Of a DNA stretch of 64,000 nucleotides, positions 25,037 to 33,475 are shown one piece after another. A program made the translations under genes and the position numbers. The DNA is taken from NCBI GenBank assembly GCA_009733745.1, contig WNWL01000003.1, positions 186,001 through 250,000 on the forward strand, written 5' to 3'. The notes beneath the pieces are model-generated. The model had not been told where the DNA came from. It made no database searches and saw only the letters and a list, made by a program, of their open reading frames with translations. The stretch's first letter is position 1. Each line of letters opens with the position of its first letter. The DNA is from Oceanobacillus sp. HTM 045. GTDB lineage: Bacteria > Pseudomonadota > Alphaproteobacteria > Rhodobacterales > Rhodobacteraceae.

Positions 25037-25981
25037 TCAGACCGGCAGGAAGTAGACGTCGCGCTCCGACATGGTGAACCAGCGGCCCCAGTTGACGCCG
25101 GCATCCGCCGCGCGCTCGCCGGGGCCGTTGTAGTTCAGCAGGTCGTTCATCGTGTGCGACCCGTCCCAGTAGTCGATGTGGTCGCCGACCTTCCGGGTCG
25201 AGCCGGAGCGGGTGAAGCAGTCCTTGAAGAAGATGATCCCCGGCCGGCCGCGGACGGCGTTGTGGATCTCGTCCGCCGTCATGCCGTTCCGGCCCTTGCG
25301 GTAGCGGGTGAAGGTCCAGAACGTCTTCAGATGGTCGAACAGCCGCTGCGCGCCGGCATTGTGCGGTACTTCGACGCCGCAGGACCCGCCGCCGCGGTGG
25401 GTGTACTCGATGTCGCCCTCGAAGTGGAACCCGATGTCGCAGCGCATCAGCGCCACGCTCATGCGGATGGCACACTGGTTGGTGATGTCGCGCTGGCAGG
25501 GCTTGCCGCGCACGTCGCGGAACCGGCGGTACTCGCGCAGGAGCGCGTCGGCTGACGGGATCTGCGGCGCGCCGGTCGCGGTGCGCGCGGGGCCGGTGGT
25601 CGACGGGGTCTCCGCCGGCGGGGTCGGCTGCGGCGCGGCGGGGGTGAGGTTGGTCGAGGCCGGGACGTTGGGCGTGACCTCGTCGAGCTTGCGCATGGTC
25701 AGCCGCCCGACGACGCCGTCGCCGGACCGGCCGCCGCTCGTCATGCCGTTCATTTCCTGGAACCGCTGCACGCCGCGGAATGTCTCGCCGCCGTAGTCGC
25801 CGTCGAGCGACCCGTCGGCACGGATCGAGCGGCGCATGGTGGCCGCGCCGTTGGCAATGAGGGCACGCTGGATCAGCCGCACGGCTTCCTGGTCCGGCTC
25901 GCCGCGGCGCATCGGCGGGGCGTTCTCCGAAGCGTTCTCCAGCCGGGTGTTTCCGGCGAACAGGGGATTCGTCAGGCGCAT
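25037..25981 (-). CDS. Tae4-type peptidoglycan amidase with N-terminal PG-binding-like module
   Basis: 314 aa. ATG at 25981 with GGAG just upstream; the longer frame is spurious. Residues 1-100 resemble a peptidoglycan-binding-1-like module (NPLFAGNTRLE, APPMRRGEPDQEAVRLIQRA, ETFRGVQRFQ). A Pro/Thr-rich linker (about 103-142) follows. Residues 145-314 match the Tae4 family of D,L-endopeptidase effectors: candidate catalytic Cys170 in NQCAIRMS, and His268 with a nearby Asp in GDHIDYWDG. There is no signal peptide, so it would need a dedicated injection system or lysis; none is in this window. No Tai4-type immunity gene was recognised nearby. Confidence 0.8.
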   Translation of the reverse strand: MRLTNPLFAGNTRLENASENAPPMRRGEPDQEAVRLIQRALIANGAATMRRSIRADGSLDGDYGGETFRGVQRFQEMNGMTSGGRSGDGVVGRLTMRKLDEVTPNVPASTNLTPAAPQPTPPAETPSTTGPARTATGAPQIPSADALLREYRRFRDVRGKPCQRDITNQCAIRMSVALMRCDIGFHFEGDIEYTHRGGGSCGVEVPHNAGAQRLFDHLKTFWTFTRYRKGRNGMTADEIHNAVRGRPGIIFFKDCFTRSGSTRKVGDHIDYWDGSHTMNDLLNYNGPGERAADAGVNWGRWFTMSERDVYFLPV

Positions 25982-26156
25982 GGCAATCTCCGACACGGGT
26001 ATGCCGCTGCCGCTCCGGGCGGCACCAAGTCTACATTTTCGGAAGTGATTCTCCGTACCCGACAGTGTCGCAGGCCTGGCCCGGAATGGGAGTGACAATG
26101 GCCACGCCCGGCGCGAGTGGTGCGCCCCGCCTCCGCGGTAGCAACGCGGCGTGCGC

Positions 26157-26969
26157 CTATTCGGCGGCGATCGCGAGGCGCGGCAAGGCGCAGGGCGGGC
26201 CGTTGAAGATGTTGGCATCGACCTGCCCGTCGATGCCCGCCACCGTCTCCTGCCCGGTCTGCCAGAAAGTGTATTCCGTCCACGGATGGGGCACGCGGGC
26301 GTGGCTGGTGCCGTATTCCGCCAGCCAGAGCGGCGCTTCGGCGAAGCTCATGCCGCCATCGGGGAACTCGGACGGGTGGCCCAGCCGCTTCCAGAACGAG
26401 GGCGAGGCATAGATGATCGGCCGCGTGCCGAAATGCTCGGTCAGGAGCCGGTCCAGCCGGGCGACCTTGCGGACGAAGTCGTCGATAGCCGCGGCGCTGT
26501 CGAGCGGGGCCTTGGCCGAACCGGCCTCCACGTCGAGGACGATGGGCAGTTCTGCCGGGGCCTTCCCCTCCAGCGCGGTGACGATGGCGTGGAACTGGTC
26601 TTCCACCGCCACGGCGACCTCGAAGAAGTGGTAGCCGCCGCGCATCAGGCAGGTGGCGTGGCTGTCGGCCCAGTGCTTCGCGAAGTCCTTGTCGGGCGTA
26701 TGGCCGTGGCTGATGCGGATGAAGGCGAACAGCATCCCGGTACCGTCGACTGCCGCCCAGTCGATCTCGTCCTGCCATTTCGATACGTCGAGCCCGCGCG
26801 CCTGCCCCTCCTCGCCGTGGAAGCGGGCGTGGCAGGCGGCGAGGCGGTGGTCGCCACGGAACAGTTCCTCCGGCGGGACACAGGGCGAGCCGGCGAGCGC
26901 CTGCCCGGCGGCGATGGCCGCGATCAGGAACGAGCCGAGGAAGAGGCGCAGGGAGGAAGCGGTGAGCAT
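26157..26969 (-). CDS. Secreted GH25 lysozyme (muramidase)
   Basis: 270 aa. The start at 26969 (GGAG upstream) gives a Sec signal peptide (FLGSFLIAAIAAGQALAG). The glycoside hydrolase 25 core has Asp61 (GLDVSKWQ), YHFFEV, and the catalytic pair Asp146/Glu148 (VLDVEAG), so N-acetylmuramidase activity is expected. An odd feature is about 30 residues between the signal peptide and the fold with two cysteines. It lies 175 bp upstream of the Tae4-like gene on the same strand: two enzymes cutting the glycan and the peptide of peptidoglycan side by side. Confidence 0.9.
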   Translation of the reverse strand: MLTASSLRLFLGSFLIAAIAAGQALAGSPCVPPEELFRGDHRLAACHARFHGEEGQARGLDVSKWQDEIDWAAVDGTGMLFAFIRISHGHTPDKDFAKHWADSHATCLMRGGYHFFEVAVAVEDQFHAIVTALEGKAPAELPIVLDVEAGSAKAPLDSAAAIDDFVRKVARLDRLLTEHFGTRPIIYASPSFWKRLGHPSEFPDGGMSFAEAPLWLAEYGTSHARVPHPWTEYTFWQTGQETVAGIDGQVDANIFNGPPCALPRLAIAAE

Positions 26970-27048
26970 GGCGGGGCTCCGGCAGGGACACGCGCGCATC
27001 CTGCCGCGGAGGCGTTTCCGTGCGGTTACCGGCCGGGGGCGGGAGAGG

Positions 27049-27507
27049 TCAGTCGAGGATGACATAGAGATCCCGGCTGGCCTCCAGATGGCGCTTGAGC
27101 ACGTCGTGGAGTGACGGGGTCGCGGCATGGAAAGCCGCGTCGAACCCGTCGAACGGGCCTTCCAGCGCAATCGCCACGTAGTCTTCCACATGCTCGGGCT
27201 CCTCTATGCCTTCCGCGACCCAGGTGGCGTTGGCTTCGGCGAGGATCGCGGCATGGGCTTCCGCGCCGAACCGGCGGAGCGCCGCGATCGTTTCCGGCAC
27301 CTGCTCCACCCCCCGGTTCAGGAAGAATTGCAGGTGCCCGCCGTTGCCCACCTCCGCATCGTACCAGAATACGAGATGAGCCGGACGTTGCTCGGGAGCG
27401 AGGTCGCGGTACTCGTTCAGCGCCACTATATCGACGAAGGCGTTCCAGACGAGGTACGGCGCGGCGGCGAACTCGCTGCGCGACAGGCAGATACGGGGAC
27501 CGGACAT
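27049..27507 (-). CDS. DMP19/DUF4375 family protein
   Basis: 152 aa cytoplasmic protein with the DMP19 pattern VFWYDAEVGNGGHLQFFLNRG, then an all-helical C-terminal part (ETIAALRRFGAEAHAAIL). DUF4375 proteins often lie beside toxin genes and are suspected immunity or regulatory proteins, though this is not established. It lies 79 bp upstream of the muramidase gene on the same strand, so it could be the first gene of a three-gene unit with the muramidase and the Tae4-like amidase. Divergent from thrS. Confidence 0.78.
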   Translation of the reverse strand: MSGPRICLSRSEFAAAPYLVWNAFVDIVALNEYRDLAPEQRPAHLVFWYDAEVGNGGHLQFFLNRGVEQVPETIAALRRFGAEAHAAILAEANATWVAEGIEEPEHVEDYVAIALEGPFDGFDAAFHAATPSLHDVLKRHLEASRDLYVILD

Positions 27508-27664
27508 CCGGCTTCCTCCATTCGGGCTCCATCCGGGCCGGGAGCGGGCGGGAGACGATCCCCCGCCTTGACACTCTCCCCGCGCGACACGATGGTGCGC
27601 CGCACTTTTCCTTTACCATGCCGTGGCACCCAGGCGGGACCCCACGCCAGCGAGAGAGAGACCG

Positions 27665-29647
27665 ATGTCCGACGTTGCCGAAGCCCAGGTCGAGATCACC
27701 CTGCCCGATGGTGCGAAGCGCACCTACGGCACGGGCACGACCGGCGCCGAGGTGGCGGCGGACATTTCCAAGTCGCTCGGCAAGGCGGCGCTCGCCTGCA
27801 GGATCGACGGCAAGCTCGCCGACCTCTCCCAGCCGATCGAGCACGACGCCCAGCTCGCCATCGTCACCGCGAAGGACGACGCGGCGCTGGAGCTGATCCG
27901 GCACGACTGCGCCCACATCATGGCCCGCGCGGTTCAGGAGCTGTGGCCCGAGGTCAAGGTCACCATCGGCCCGGTGGTGGACAACGGCTGGTACTACGAC
28001 TTCGACCGGGAAGAGCCGTTCTCGGACGAGGATTTCGCCGCCATCGAGAAGAAGATGCGCGAGATCATCGCCAAGCGCGACCCGGTGACCACCGAGGTCT
28101 GGGATCGCGACCGGGCGATCCGCTACTACGAGGCCAACAACGAGCCTTACAAGGTCGAACTGGTCGAGGCGATCCCCGAGGGCGAGCCGATCCGGATGTA
28201 CTGGCACGGCCACTGGCAGGACCTCTGCCGCGGGCCGCATCTCGTGCATACCGGGCAGGTGCCGGCGGATGCCTTCAAGCTGATGCGCGTCGCGGGCGCC
28301 TACTGGCGCGGCGACAGCCGGAACAAGATGCTCCAGCGCATCTACGGCGTCGCCTTCCGCAACAAGGAGGACCTGAAGGCCCACCTGACCATGCTGGAGG
28401 AGGCCGCCAAGCGCGACCACCGCCGCATCGGCAAGGAGATGGAACTCTTCCACATCCAGGAAGAGGCCCCGGGCATGGTGTTCTGGCACCCGAACGGCTG
28501 GTCCATCTACCGCACACTGGAAGACTACATGCGCCGCCGCCTCGCGAAGGCGGGCTACAAGGAAATCCGCACCCCGCAGGTGGTGGACCGCGTGCTCTGG
28601 GAACGCTCCGGGCACTGGGAGAACTACCGCGAGAACATGTTCATCACCGAGATCGACGAGGGCTCGGAGGCAGGCGGGCACGCCAACCAGAAGCGCACCA
28701 ACGCGCTCAAGCCGATGAACTGCCCCTGCCACGTGCAGGTGTTCAACCAGGGGCTCAAGTCCTACCGCGACCTGCCGCTGCGGATGGCGGAGTTCGGCGC
28801 CTGCCACCGCTATGAGAGCTCCGGCTCGATGCACGGCCTGATGCGGGTGCGCGGCTTCACCCAGGACGACGCGCATATCTTCTGCACCGAGGACCAGATC
28901 GAGGAGGAGACCGCGCGGTTCATCCCGCTGCTGGCCTCGATCTACCGCGACATGGGCTTCGAGAGCTTCGAGATCAAGCTCTCCACCCGGCCGGAGAAGC
29001 GCGCCGGGTCGGACGAGATCTGGGACAAGGCCGAGGCGGCGCTGGAGAGCGCGGTCCGCAAGGTCACGAACGACTACGTCATCGACCCCGGCGAGGGCGC
29101 GTTCTACGGGCCGAAGCTCGACTTCAAGCTGACCGACGCGATCGGGCGGGAATGGCAATGCGGCACCTTCCAGGCCGATTTCGTGCTGCCGGAGCGTCTG
29201 GGCGCGGAGTACGTCGCCGCTGATGGCACGAAGAAGCGCCCGGTGATGATGCACCGCGCGATCCTCGGCTCGTTCGAGCGGTTCATCGGCATCCTGATCG
29301 AGAACTGCGCCGGGCGTTTCCCGCTCTGGCTCGCACCGCGGCAGGTGGTGGTGGCGACCATCGTCTCCGACGCGGACGAGTATGCCGGCAACGTGCTGGA
29401 AGCGCTGAAGGATTCCGGCCTCCGCGCCGAGATCGACACCCGCAACGAGAAAATCAACTACAAGGTCCGCGAGCACTCCGCGGCCCATGTTCCGGTGATC
29501 CTCGCGGTGGGCCGGCAGGAGGTGGAGCAGGGCACCGTCTCCATGCGCAAGCTCGGCGAGCAGGGCCAGAAGGTGATGCCGCTGGCGGAGGCCGTCGCGG
29601 CCATCGCCGCCGAGGCGGTGCCACCGGACCTGCGGGAGGACGGCTGA
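27665..29647 (+). CDS. thrS: Threonine--tRNA ligase
   Basis: 660 aa. ATG at 27665 after a GAGAGAGA tract. Domains in order: TGS (about 8-68), the SAD/editing domain with [10 protein letters not shown], the class II catalytic core with motif 2 around [20 protein letters not shown] and motif 3 [15 protein letters not shown], and the C-terminal anticodon-binding domain (about 565-655). Zinc-binding Cys in MNCPCH is present. Complete and typical. No T-box or other leader was seen. A clear intrinsic terminator follows. Confidence 0.98.
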   Translation: MSDVAEAQVEITLPDGAKRTYGTGTTGAEVAADISKSLGKAALACRIDGKLADLSQPIEHDAQLAIVTAKDDAALELIRHDCAHIMARAVQELWPEVKVTIGPVVDNGWYYDFDREEPFSDEDFAAIEKKMREIIAKRDPVTTEVWDRDRAIRYYEANNEPYKVELVEAIPEGEPIRMYWHGHWQDLCRGPHLVHTGQVPADAFKLMRVAGAYWRGDSRNKMLQRIYGVAFRNKEDLKAHLTMLEEAAKRDHRRIGKEMELFHIQEEAPGMVFWHPNGWSIYRTLEDYMRRRLAKAGYKEIRTPQVVDRVLWERSGHWENYRENMFITEIDEGSEAGGHANQKRTNALKPMNCPCHVQVFNQGLKSYRDLPLRMAEFGACHRYESSGSMHGLMRVRGFTQDDAHIFCTEDQIEEETARFIPLLASIYRDMGFESFEIKLSTRPEKRAGSDEIWDKAEAALESAVRKVTNDYVIDPGEGAFYGPKLDFKLTDAIGREWQCGTFQADFVLPERLGAEYVAADGTKKRPVMMHRAILGSFERFIGILIENCAGRFPLWLAPRQVVVATIVSDADEYAGNVLEALKDSGLRAEIDTRNEKINYKVREHSAAHVPVILAVGRQEVEQGTVSMRKLGEQGQKVMPLAEAVAAIAAEAVPPDLREDG

Positions 29648-29687
29648 GAGGCCGACTCTAGAGGGAATCGCCCCGATCATCCCGGTG

Positions 29688-29716
29688 GAGAGCGCGGGAA
29701 GGACCGCGCTCTCTTT
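29688..29716 (+). terminator. Intrinsic terminator of thrS
   Basis: A perfect 10-bp stem GAGAGCGCGG/CCGCGCTCTC with loop GAAGGA, followed by TTTC, 40 bp after the thrS stop. Confidence 0.88.
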
Positions 29717-30015
29717 CACTGGCTCCTCGGATTCGGGTGGCAGAGCCGCAGCGGGGCGTGGCTGCTCAAGCTTGGACAGCTTCCAACAATCTGATTCCAA
29801 ACGATAAAATAGTTAACGCGCACGCGCCAGCGTGATCCGCGCATGCCTCCGCCACGCCGGCCGTCCATGCAAGCAGCCTGGCGAATGAGGCGTTCACCCC
29901 ATGCCGGATCCGCGCGGCGAAGGCCACCTTTGCGTCGTGCCGGCCGCGATGATGCGGGGCAGCGGCGGCACGTGCCCGAGGCACCCTTTGCCCGCGCGGA
30001 CATTGGAGAGAAGGC
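29717..30015. other. Spacer between thrS terminator and the deaminase-like gene
   Basis: About 300 bp without a convincing gene. It holds copy B of the 31-bp motif at 29791-29821, preceded by the small hairpin TTGGA/TCCAA (29772-29786 region). The remaining 190 bp before 30016 presumably carry the promoter of the next gene; no clear -35/-10 pair could be assigned. GGAGAG lies about 6 bp before the ATG at 30016. Confidence 0.5.
29791..29821 (+). repeat. 31-bp intergenic motif, copy B
   Basis: Reads CTGATTCCAAACGATAAAAT followed by AGTTAACGCGC; 27 of 31 positions equal copy A. It lies downstream of thrS, same strand, beyond the thrS terminator, and 195 bp before the deaminase-like gene. See copies A and C. 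Confidence 0.75.
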
Positions 30016-30501
30016 ATGTCCCTCGTGACGAAATACGATAACCATTTCAAGGCGCTCCGCGCCCGGATGCAGGGCGGGTCGAAGTCGCAGGTGGTCCATA
30101 ACGGCAACCTCGCCCGGATCGAGATCTTCAAGAAGGGGAGCTGCATCTATTCCGCCGATGCGTTCTCGATCAGCTCGTCCCTGCCCGCCGCCCTGCGCGA
30201 CCTTTTCGTGGGGCCGGTCTCGGATGCCGAACTTGACGACGTAGGGGTTCCGCGCGGCGCGCAGCACGGCAACCACACGGAGCCCAAGCTGTTCGTGGCA
30301 TGGAGGAAATCGGCCGCGTTCAAGTCGGGCTGCGACCGGATCGAACTCGCCTCGGAGATGGATTGCTGCGCCTCCTGCGTGAAGAACCCGGTCAAGGCGC
30401 TGACGGCGATAAGCGGGCTGATCGGCCTCAGCGGAGCGGTGCTGGATGTGATCGTGGTGGAAACCGGAAGCAGGCAGGTGCGGAACAGCCACGATCTGTA
30501 G
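30016..30501 (+). CDS. Candidate deaminase-fold protein (HxE...CxxC)
   Basis: 161 aa, no signal peptide, ATG preceded by GGAGAG. The C-terminal two thirds have the layout of the cytidine-deaminase-like fold: His87-Thr-Glu89 (NHTEPKLFVAW), an intervening strand (CDRIELASE), Cys118-Ala-Ser-Cys121 (DCCASC), a helix and a closing strand (LDVIVVETG). His plus the two Cys would bind zinc and Glu89 would shuttle protons. This matches polymorphic-toxin deaminases such as DddA in order and spacing (28 residues between Glu89 and Cys118). No family was recognised by name, no immunity partner is evident, and the function is inference from motif only. Confidence 0.6.
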   Translation: MSLVTKYDNHFKALRARMQGGSKSQVVHNGNLARIEIFKKGSCIYSADAFSISSSLPAALRDLFVGPVSDAELDDVGVPRGAQHGNHTEPKLFVAWRKSAAFKSGCDRIELASEMDCCASCVKNPVKALTAISGLIGLSGAVLDVIVVETGSRQVRNSHDL

Positions 30502-30548
30502 CGGGCCGTTAACCGCCGCTTCACCACGTTTCCGGCACTCTCTCCGGC

Positions 30549-31460
30549 ATGGAGGTGGTGTGGAACGATACCCCGCGCGCGCGGTGGGAGCGGCTGACGG
30601 CGGAAGCCGCCTGGCAGCAGCATTGGGGCTATGGCGGGGCCTGCGCGCGGCTGGGCTCGAAGCTCCTGCGGGCGGAGGTGCGGGAGGGCAGCGAGACGGT
30701 CGCGCTGGCACAATTTACGCACCGCGCCTTCTTCGGCCGGCTCCACGTTGCCGCATGCACGCGGGGGCCGGTCTGGACCTGCGAGGCGGAACCGGGCCTG
30801 CGGGTAGAGGTGTACAGAAAACTCAGGAAAACCATGCCGTTACGGTGGCCCAATGGGGTTTTCTTCACCCCGGATGCGGCGGCGGACGGGGCCCTCGCGG
30901 GGGCCGGGCTGCGGCGGGTGATGTCGCCCTATTCGACCGCCGCGCTCGACCTCGGCGCGGAGGACGCCGCCCTGCTCGGCAGGATGGACGGCAAGTGGCG
31001 CAACCGGCTGCGCGCGGCGGAGCGGTCGGGCGTCCGGGTGCGGCGGCTGAGCGAGCGGCCGGAGGCGTGGGAATGGTTGCTAGCGGCGGAACAGGCGCAG
31101 CGGCGAGCGAAACGCTACGCGGCGCTGCCGGTGCAGATCGTCCCGGCCTGGCAGATGGCCAGCGGCAAGGCCGGATCGGTGCGGACCTATGTCGCGGAAC
31201 TGGCGGGCGAGATCGTCGCGGCGATGCTATTCCTGGTGCATGGCAAGGGGGCGCTCTACCACATAGGGTGGTCGAGCGATGCCGGGCGGCGGGCGAACGC
31301 AAAGAACTTGTTGCTCTGGAAGGCCGCGCGGAAGCTGCGCGGCATGGGCGTTTCCACGCTCGACCTCGGCGGGCTCTCGACCGATGACGGGCCGGGAATC
31401 GCCCGGTTCAAGCTCGGCACCGGGGCCGGGGTGCGCCGGCTGTGCGGTACCTGGTACTGA
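30549..31460 (+). CDS. FemAB/GNAT-like acyltransferase domain protein
   Basis: 303 aa cytoplasmic protein with the double-GNAT layout of the FemAB/BioF2-like family: DGKWRNRLRAAERSGVRVR in the centre, then VAELAGEIVAAMLFLVHG and YHIGWSSDAGRRANAKNLLLWKA, and a final LDLGGLSTDDGPGIARFKLG. FemAB relatives add amino acids to peptidoglycan stems or exopolysaccharide/protein-sorting intermediates; the substrate here is unknown. It is 47 bp downstream of the deaminase-like gene on the same strand. Confidence 0.85.
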   Translation: MEVVWNDTPRARWERLTAEAAWQQHWGYGGACARLGSKLLRAEVREGSETVALAQFTHRAFFGRLHVAACTRGPVWTCEAEPGLRVEVYRKLRKTMPLRWPNGVFFTPDAAADGALAGAGLRRVMSPYSTAALDLGAEDAALLGRMDGKWRNRLRAAERSGVRVRRLSERPEAWEWLLAAEQAQRRAKRYAALPVQIVPAWQMASGKAGSVRTYVAELAGEIVAAMLFLVHGKGALYHIGWSSDAGRRANAKNLLLWKAARKLRGMGVSTLDLGGLSTDDGPGIARFKLGTGAGVRRLCGTWY

Positions 31461-31547
31461 GGCCGGTACTGATCCCGATACCGAATCGTGAGGCGAAACC
31501 GGCCCGATCCGCGCTAGCATCCCTCCCAGACAGACGAGGAGGTTCCG

Positions 31548-32366
31548 ATGCGCCGTGCCGTTTCCGTTCCCGTGTTCTGCCTGTTCGCCGCCATGCTTTT
31601 GCCCGCCAAGTCATTGGCGAGCCAGTGTTATTCGCTCGCGCAGTCGGTGCCAGGCGTGCGCTACGCGGCGCTCGACCTGGTGGCCGTGGAGGCGCCGGAG
31701 GTCACGATTCGCTACGTTTCGCATTCGAGCTACCGGATCGAGACGCCGGGCGGCGTGAGCATCGTGACGGATTTCTACGGCAACTGGGGCGGGGGCGATG
31801 CGCCGGATGTCGTGACCATGAACCACGCGCACGAGACGCATTTTACCGAGTGGATTCATGAGGATATCGACCACGTCCTGCGCGGCTGGAACCCCTCGGG
31901 CGACGGGCCGGCGAAGCACGAGCTGCGGGTCGGCGATGTCTACATCCGGAATGTGCCAACGAACATAAGGAGTTACGGGGGCACGGAGCTTTCCGGCAAC
32001 TCGATCTTCGTGTTCGAGGTGGCGGATCTCTGCATCGGGCATCTCGGCCACCTGCATCACCGTCTGACCGAGGAGCACTACGCCATGCTCGGCCGGCTCG
32101 ACATCGTGATGGCGCCGGTCGACGGGACCTACACGCTCGACCTGCCCGACATGATCGCGGTGCTGAAGGAGCTGAAGGCGCGTATCGTGTTGCCAATGCA
32201 CGCTTTTTCCGGCCGGTCTCTGGGCCGGTTCATCGAGGGGATGCAGGACGATTTCGCCGTGGTGGACCCGGGCGGGGACTCGATCACGGTGTCGCTGACC
32301 ACGCTGCCGCGCACGCCCACGGTGATGATGATGCCGGTCGCCTTCGGCGATTTCGGCGGCGACTGA
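31548..32366 (+). CDS. Exported metallo-beta-lactamase-fold hydrolase
   Basis: 272 aa with a signal peptide (VFCLFAAMLLPAKSLA). Metallo-beta-lactamase-like strands start at ITIRYVSHSSYRI-type sequence. The metal motif is MNHAHETHF (HxHxxxH-like, with His replacing the usual Asp-His order), then GHLGHLHH and a late MHAFSG histidine. It resembles UlaG/RomA-like periplasmic members. The substrate is unknown. A GAGGAGG-like site (AGGAGG at about 31538) precedes the start. Confidence 0.82.
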   Translation: MRRAVSVPVFCLFAAMLLPAKSLASQCYSLAQSVPGVRYAALDLVAVEAPEVTIRYVSHSSYRIETPGGVSIVTDFYGNWGGGDAPDVVTMNHAHETHFTEWIHEDIDHVLRGWNPSGDGPAKHELRVGDVYIRNVPTNIRSYGGTELSGNSIFVFEVADLCIGHLGHLHHRLTEEHYAMLGRLDIVMAPVDGTYTLDLPDMIAVLKELKARIVLPMHAFSGRSLGRFIEGMQDDFAVVDPGGDSITVSLTTLPRTPTVMMMPVAFGDFGGD

Positions 32367-32498
32367 GGGCCGGATCCGGGGTGAAATCGGGGTGACTTCA
32401 CCGATGTCGCCCGTTTCCCGAAAGGAACCGCATGTCACCGCCAGGGGTGAATTGCGCGATTCCGGAGTGGCCGGAGACCCCGTGCCCGGGCCACGGTT

Positions 32499-33464
32499 TC
32501 AGCGCGCGGCAGCGTCGAGGATGAAGCCGCCGATCGCCTCGGCCAGTCCCGCGGTGAGCGGGGCGTCCGGGGTGACGTAGAGCAGGAGATTCCCCATCCG
32601 CTCCGTCGGCGCGTCGGTCAGGACGTGGTTCATCTCCTGGAAGGGCGCGAGCACCGCGGAAGGGCGGGCGGCGGCGAGCATTTCGGCGTCGCGCGGGCCG
32701 ACCTGGAGGTCGCGCCCGCCCTGCACGATCAGCACCGGGATTTCCGCCGGCAGCGCGGCGAGGAGGGCGGCGGGGTCGTGACGCATCCACGAGACCAGGT
32801 AGGGCTGGATATCGGGGCGGAAGATCGCGGCGAGCTGGGGCGGGGCGTCGGGGTCGAGTTCCCCGGCCTCCAGCTTCGCGATGGTGGCGTAGGCGCTGTC
32901 GCGGAGCGGCTGTTCGAGTGTGGCGAGCTGGCGGCGGAGCGTGTCGCCGACCGGCTCGCCCGGACCGGCGACCAGCACGAGCGCCGCGGGCGGGGTGCCG
33001 GCCTCCGCCAGCGCGGCCGCAGCGAGGGTGACGATCAGCGCGCCCTCGCTGTGTCCGATCAGGGTGACGGGGCCGGTATCGGCGCGGGCGGATAGCGCGG
33101 TGGCCCAGGCAACGGCATCGTCGACGAAATGGTGGAAGCGCAGCTCCGCCTCCGAAGCGAAGCCGGGCTCCGACGCGCCGATGCCGCGCTTGTCGGGCCG
33201 CAGCACCGCGATCCCCTGCCCCGCCAGCACGCGGCCGAGCTTGAGATAGGCGTCGGTGTTCAGGAGCGCGGGCGGGCCGTTGCCGTCGCGGTCGGTCGGG
33301 CCGGACCCGGCGATCAGCAGCGCCGCCGGGCGGGGCGGCGGGAACCGCGCCGCATCCGGCAGGTCGAGCGTGGCGGCGAGGCGGGCGCCGGGGACCTGCA
33401 CGGCCATCTCCTCCGCCCCCGCCGGCGCGGCGAGGAGGACGAGAAGGAGGGCGAGCCGGCGCAT
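32499..33464 (-). CDS. Exported alpha/beta hydrolase
   Basis: 321 aa; ATG at 33464 gives a short signal peptide (MRRLALLLVLLAAPAGAEE). Conserved hydrolase elements are the oxyanion motif GSGPTDRDGN, DKRGIGAS, nucleophile elbow IGHSEGALI, the acid in VQGGRDLQVG and His in EMNHVLTD. The pattern is that of secreted alpha/beta-hydrolases of the YqkD/PA type with unknown ester substrates. 11 bp downstream of the phosphodiesterase gene, so co-transcribed. Confidence 0.88.
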   Translation of the reverse strand: MRRLALLLVLLAAPAGAEEMAVQVPGARLAATLDLPDAARFPPPRPAALLIAGSGPTDRDGNGPPALLNTDAYLKLGRVLAGQGIAVLRPDKRGIGASEPGFASEAELRFHHFVDDAVAWATALSARADTGPVTLIGHSEGALIVTLAAAALAEAGTPPAALVLVAGPGEPVGDTLRRQLATLEQPLRDSAYATIAKLEAGELDPDAPPQLAAIFRPDIQPYLVSWMRHDPAALLAALPAEIPVLIVQGGRDLQVGPRDAEMLAAARPSAVLAPFQEMNHVLTDAPTERMGNLLLYVTPDAPLTAGLAEAIGGFILDAAAR

Positions 33465-33475
33465 CGCGGCGGGCC

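Noticed and set aside
27026-29800. 924-aa minus-strand open frame opposite thrS
   Set aside because: A mirror of thrS codon bias; thrS is complete with all class II synthetase motifs.
25037-30501. Complete T6SS or toxin-antitoxin locus
   Set aside because: No Tss, VgrG, PAAR, Hcp or recognised immunity genes; only candidate effector-like genes are present.
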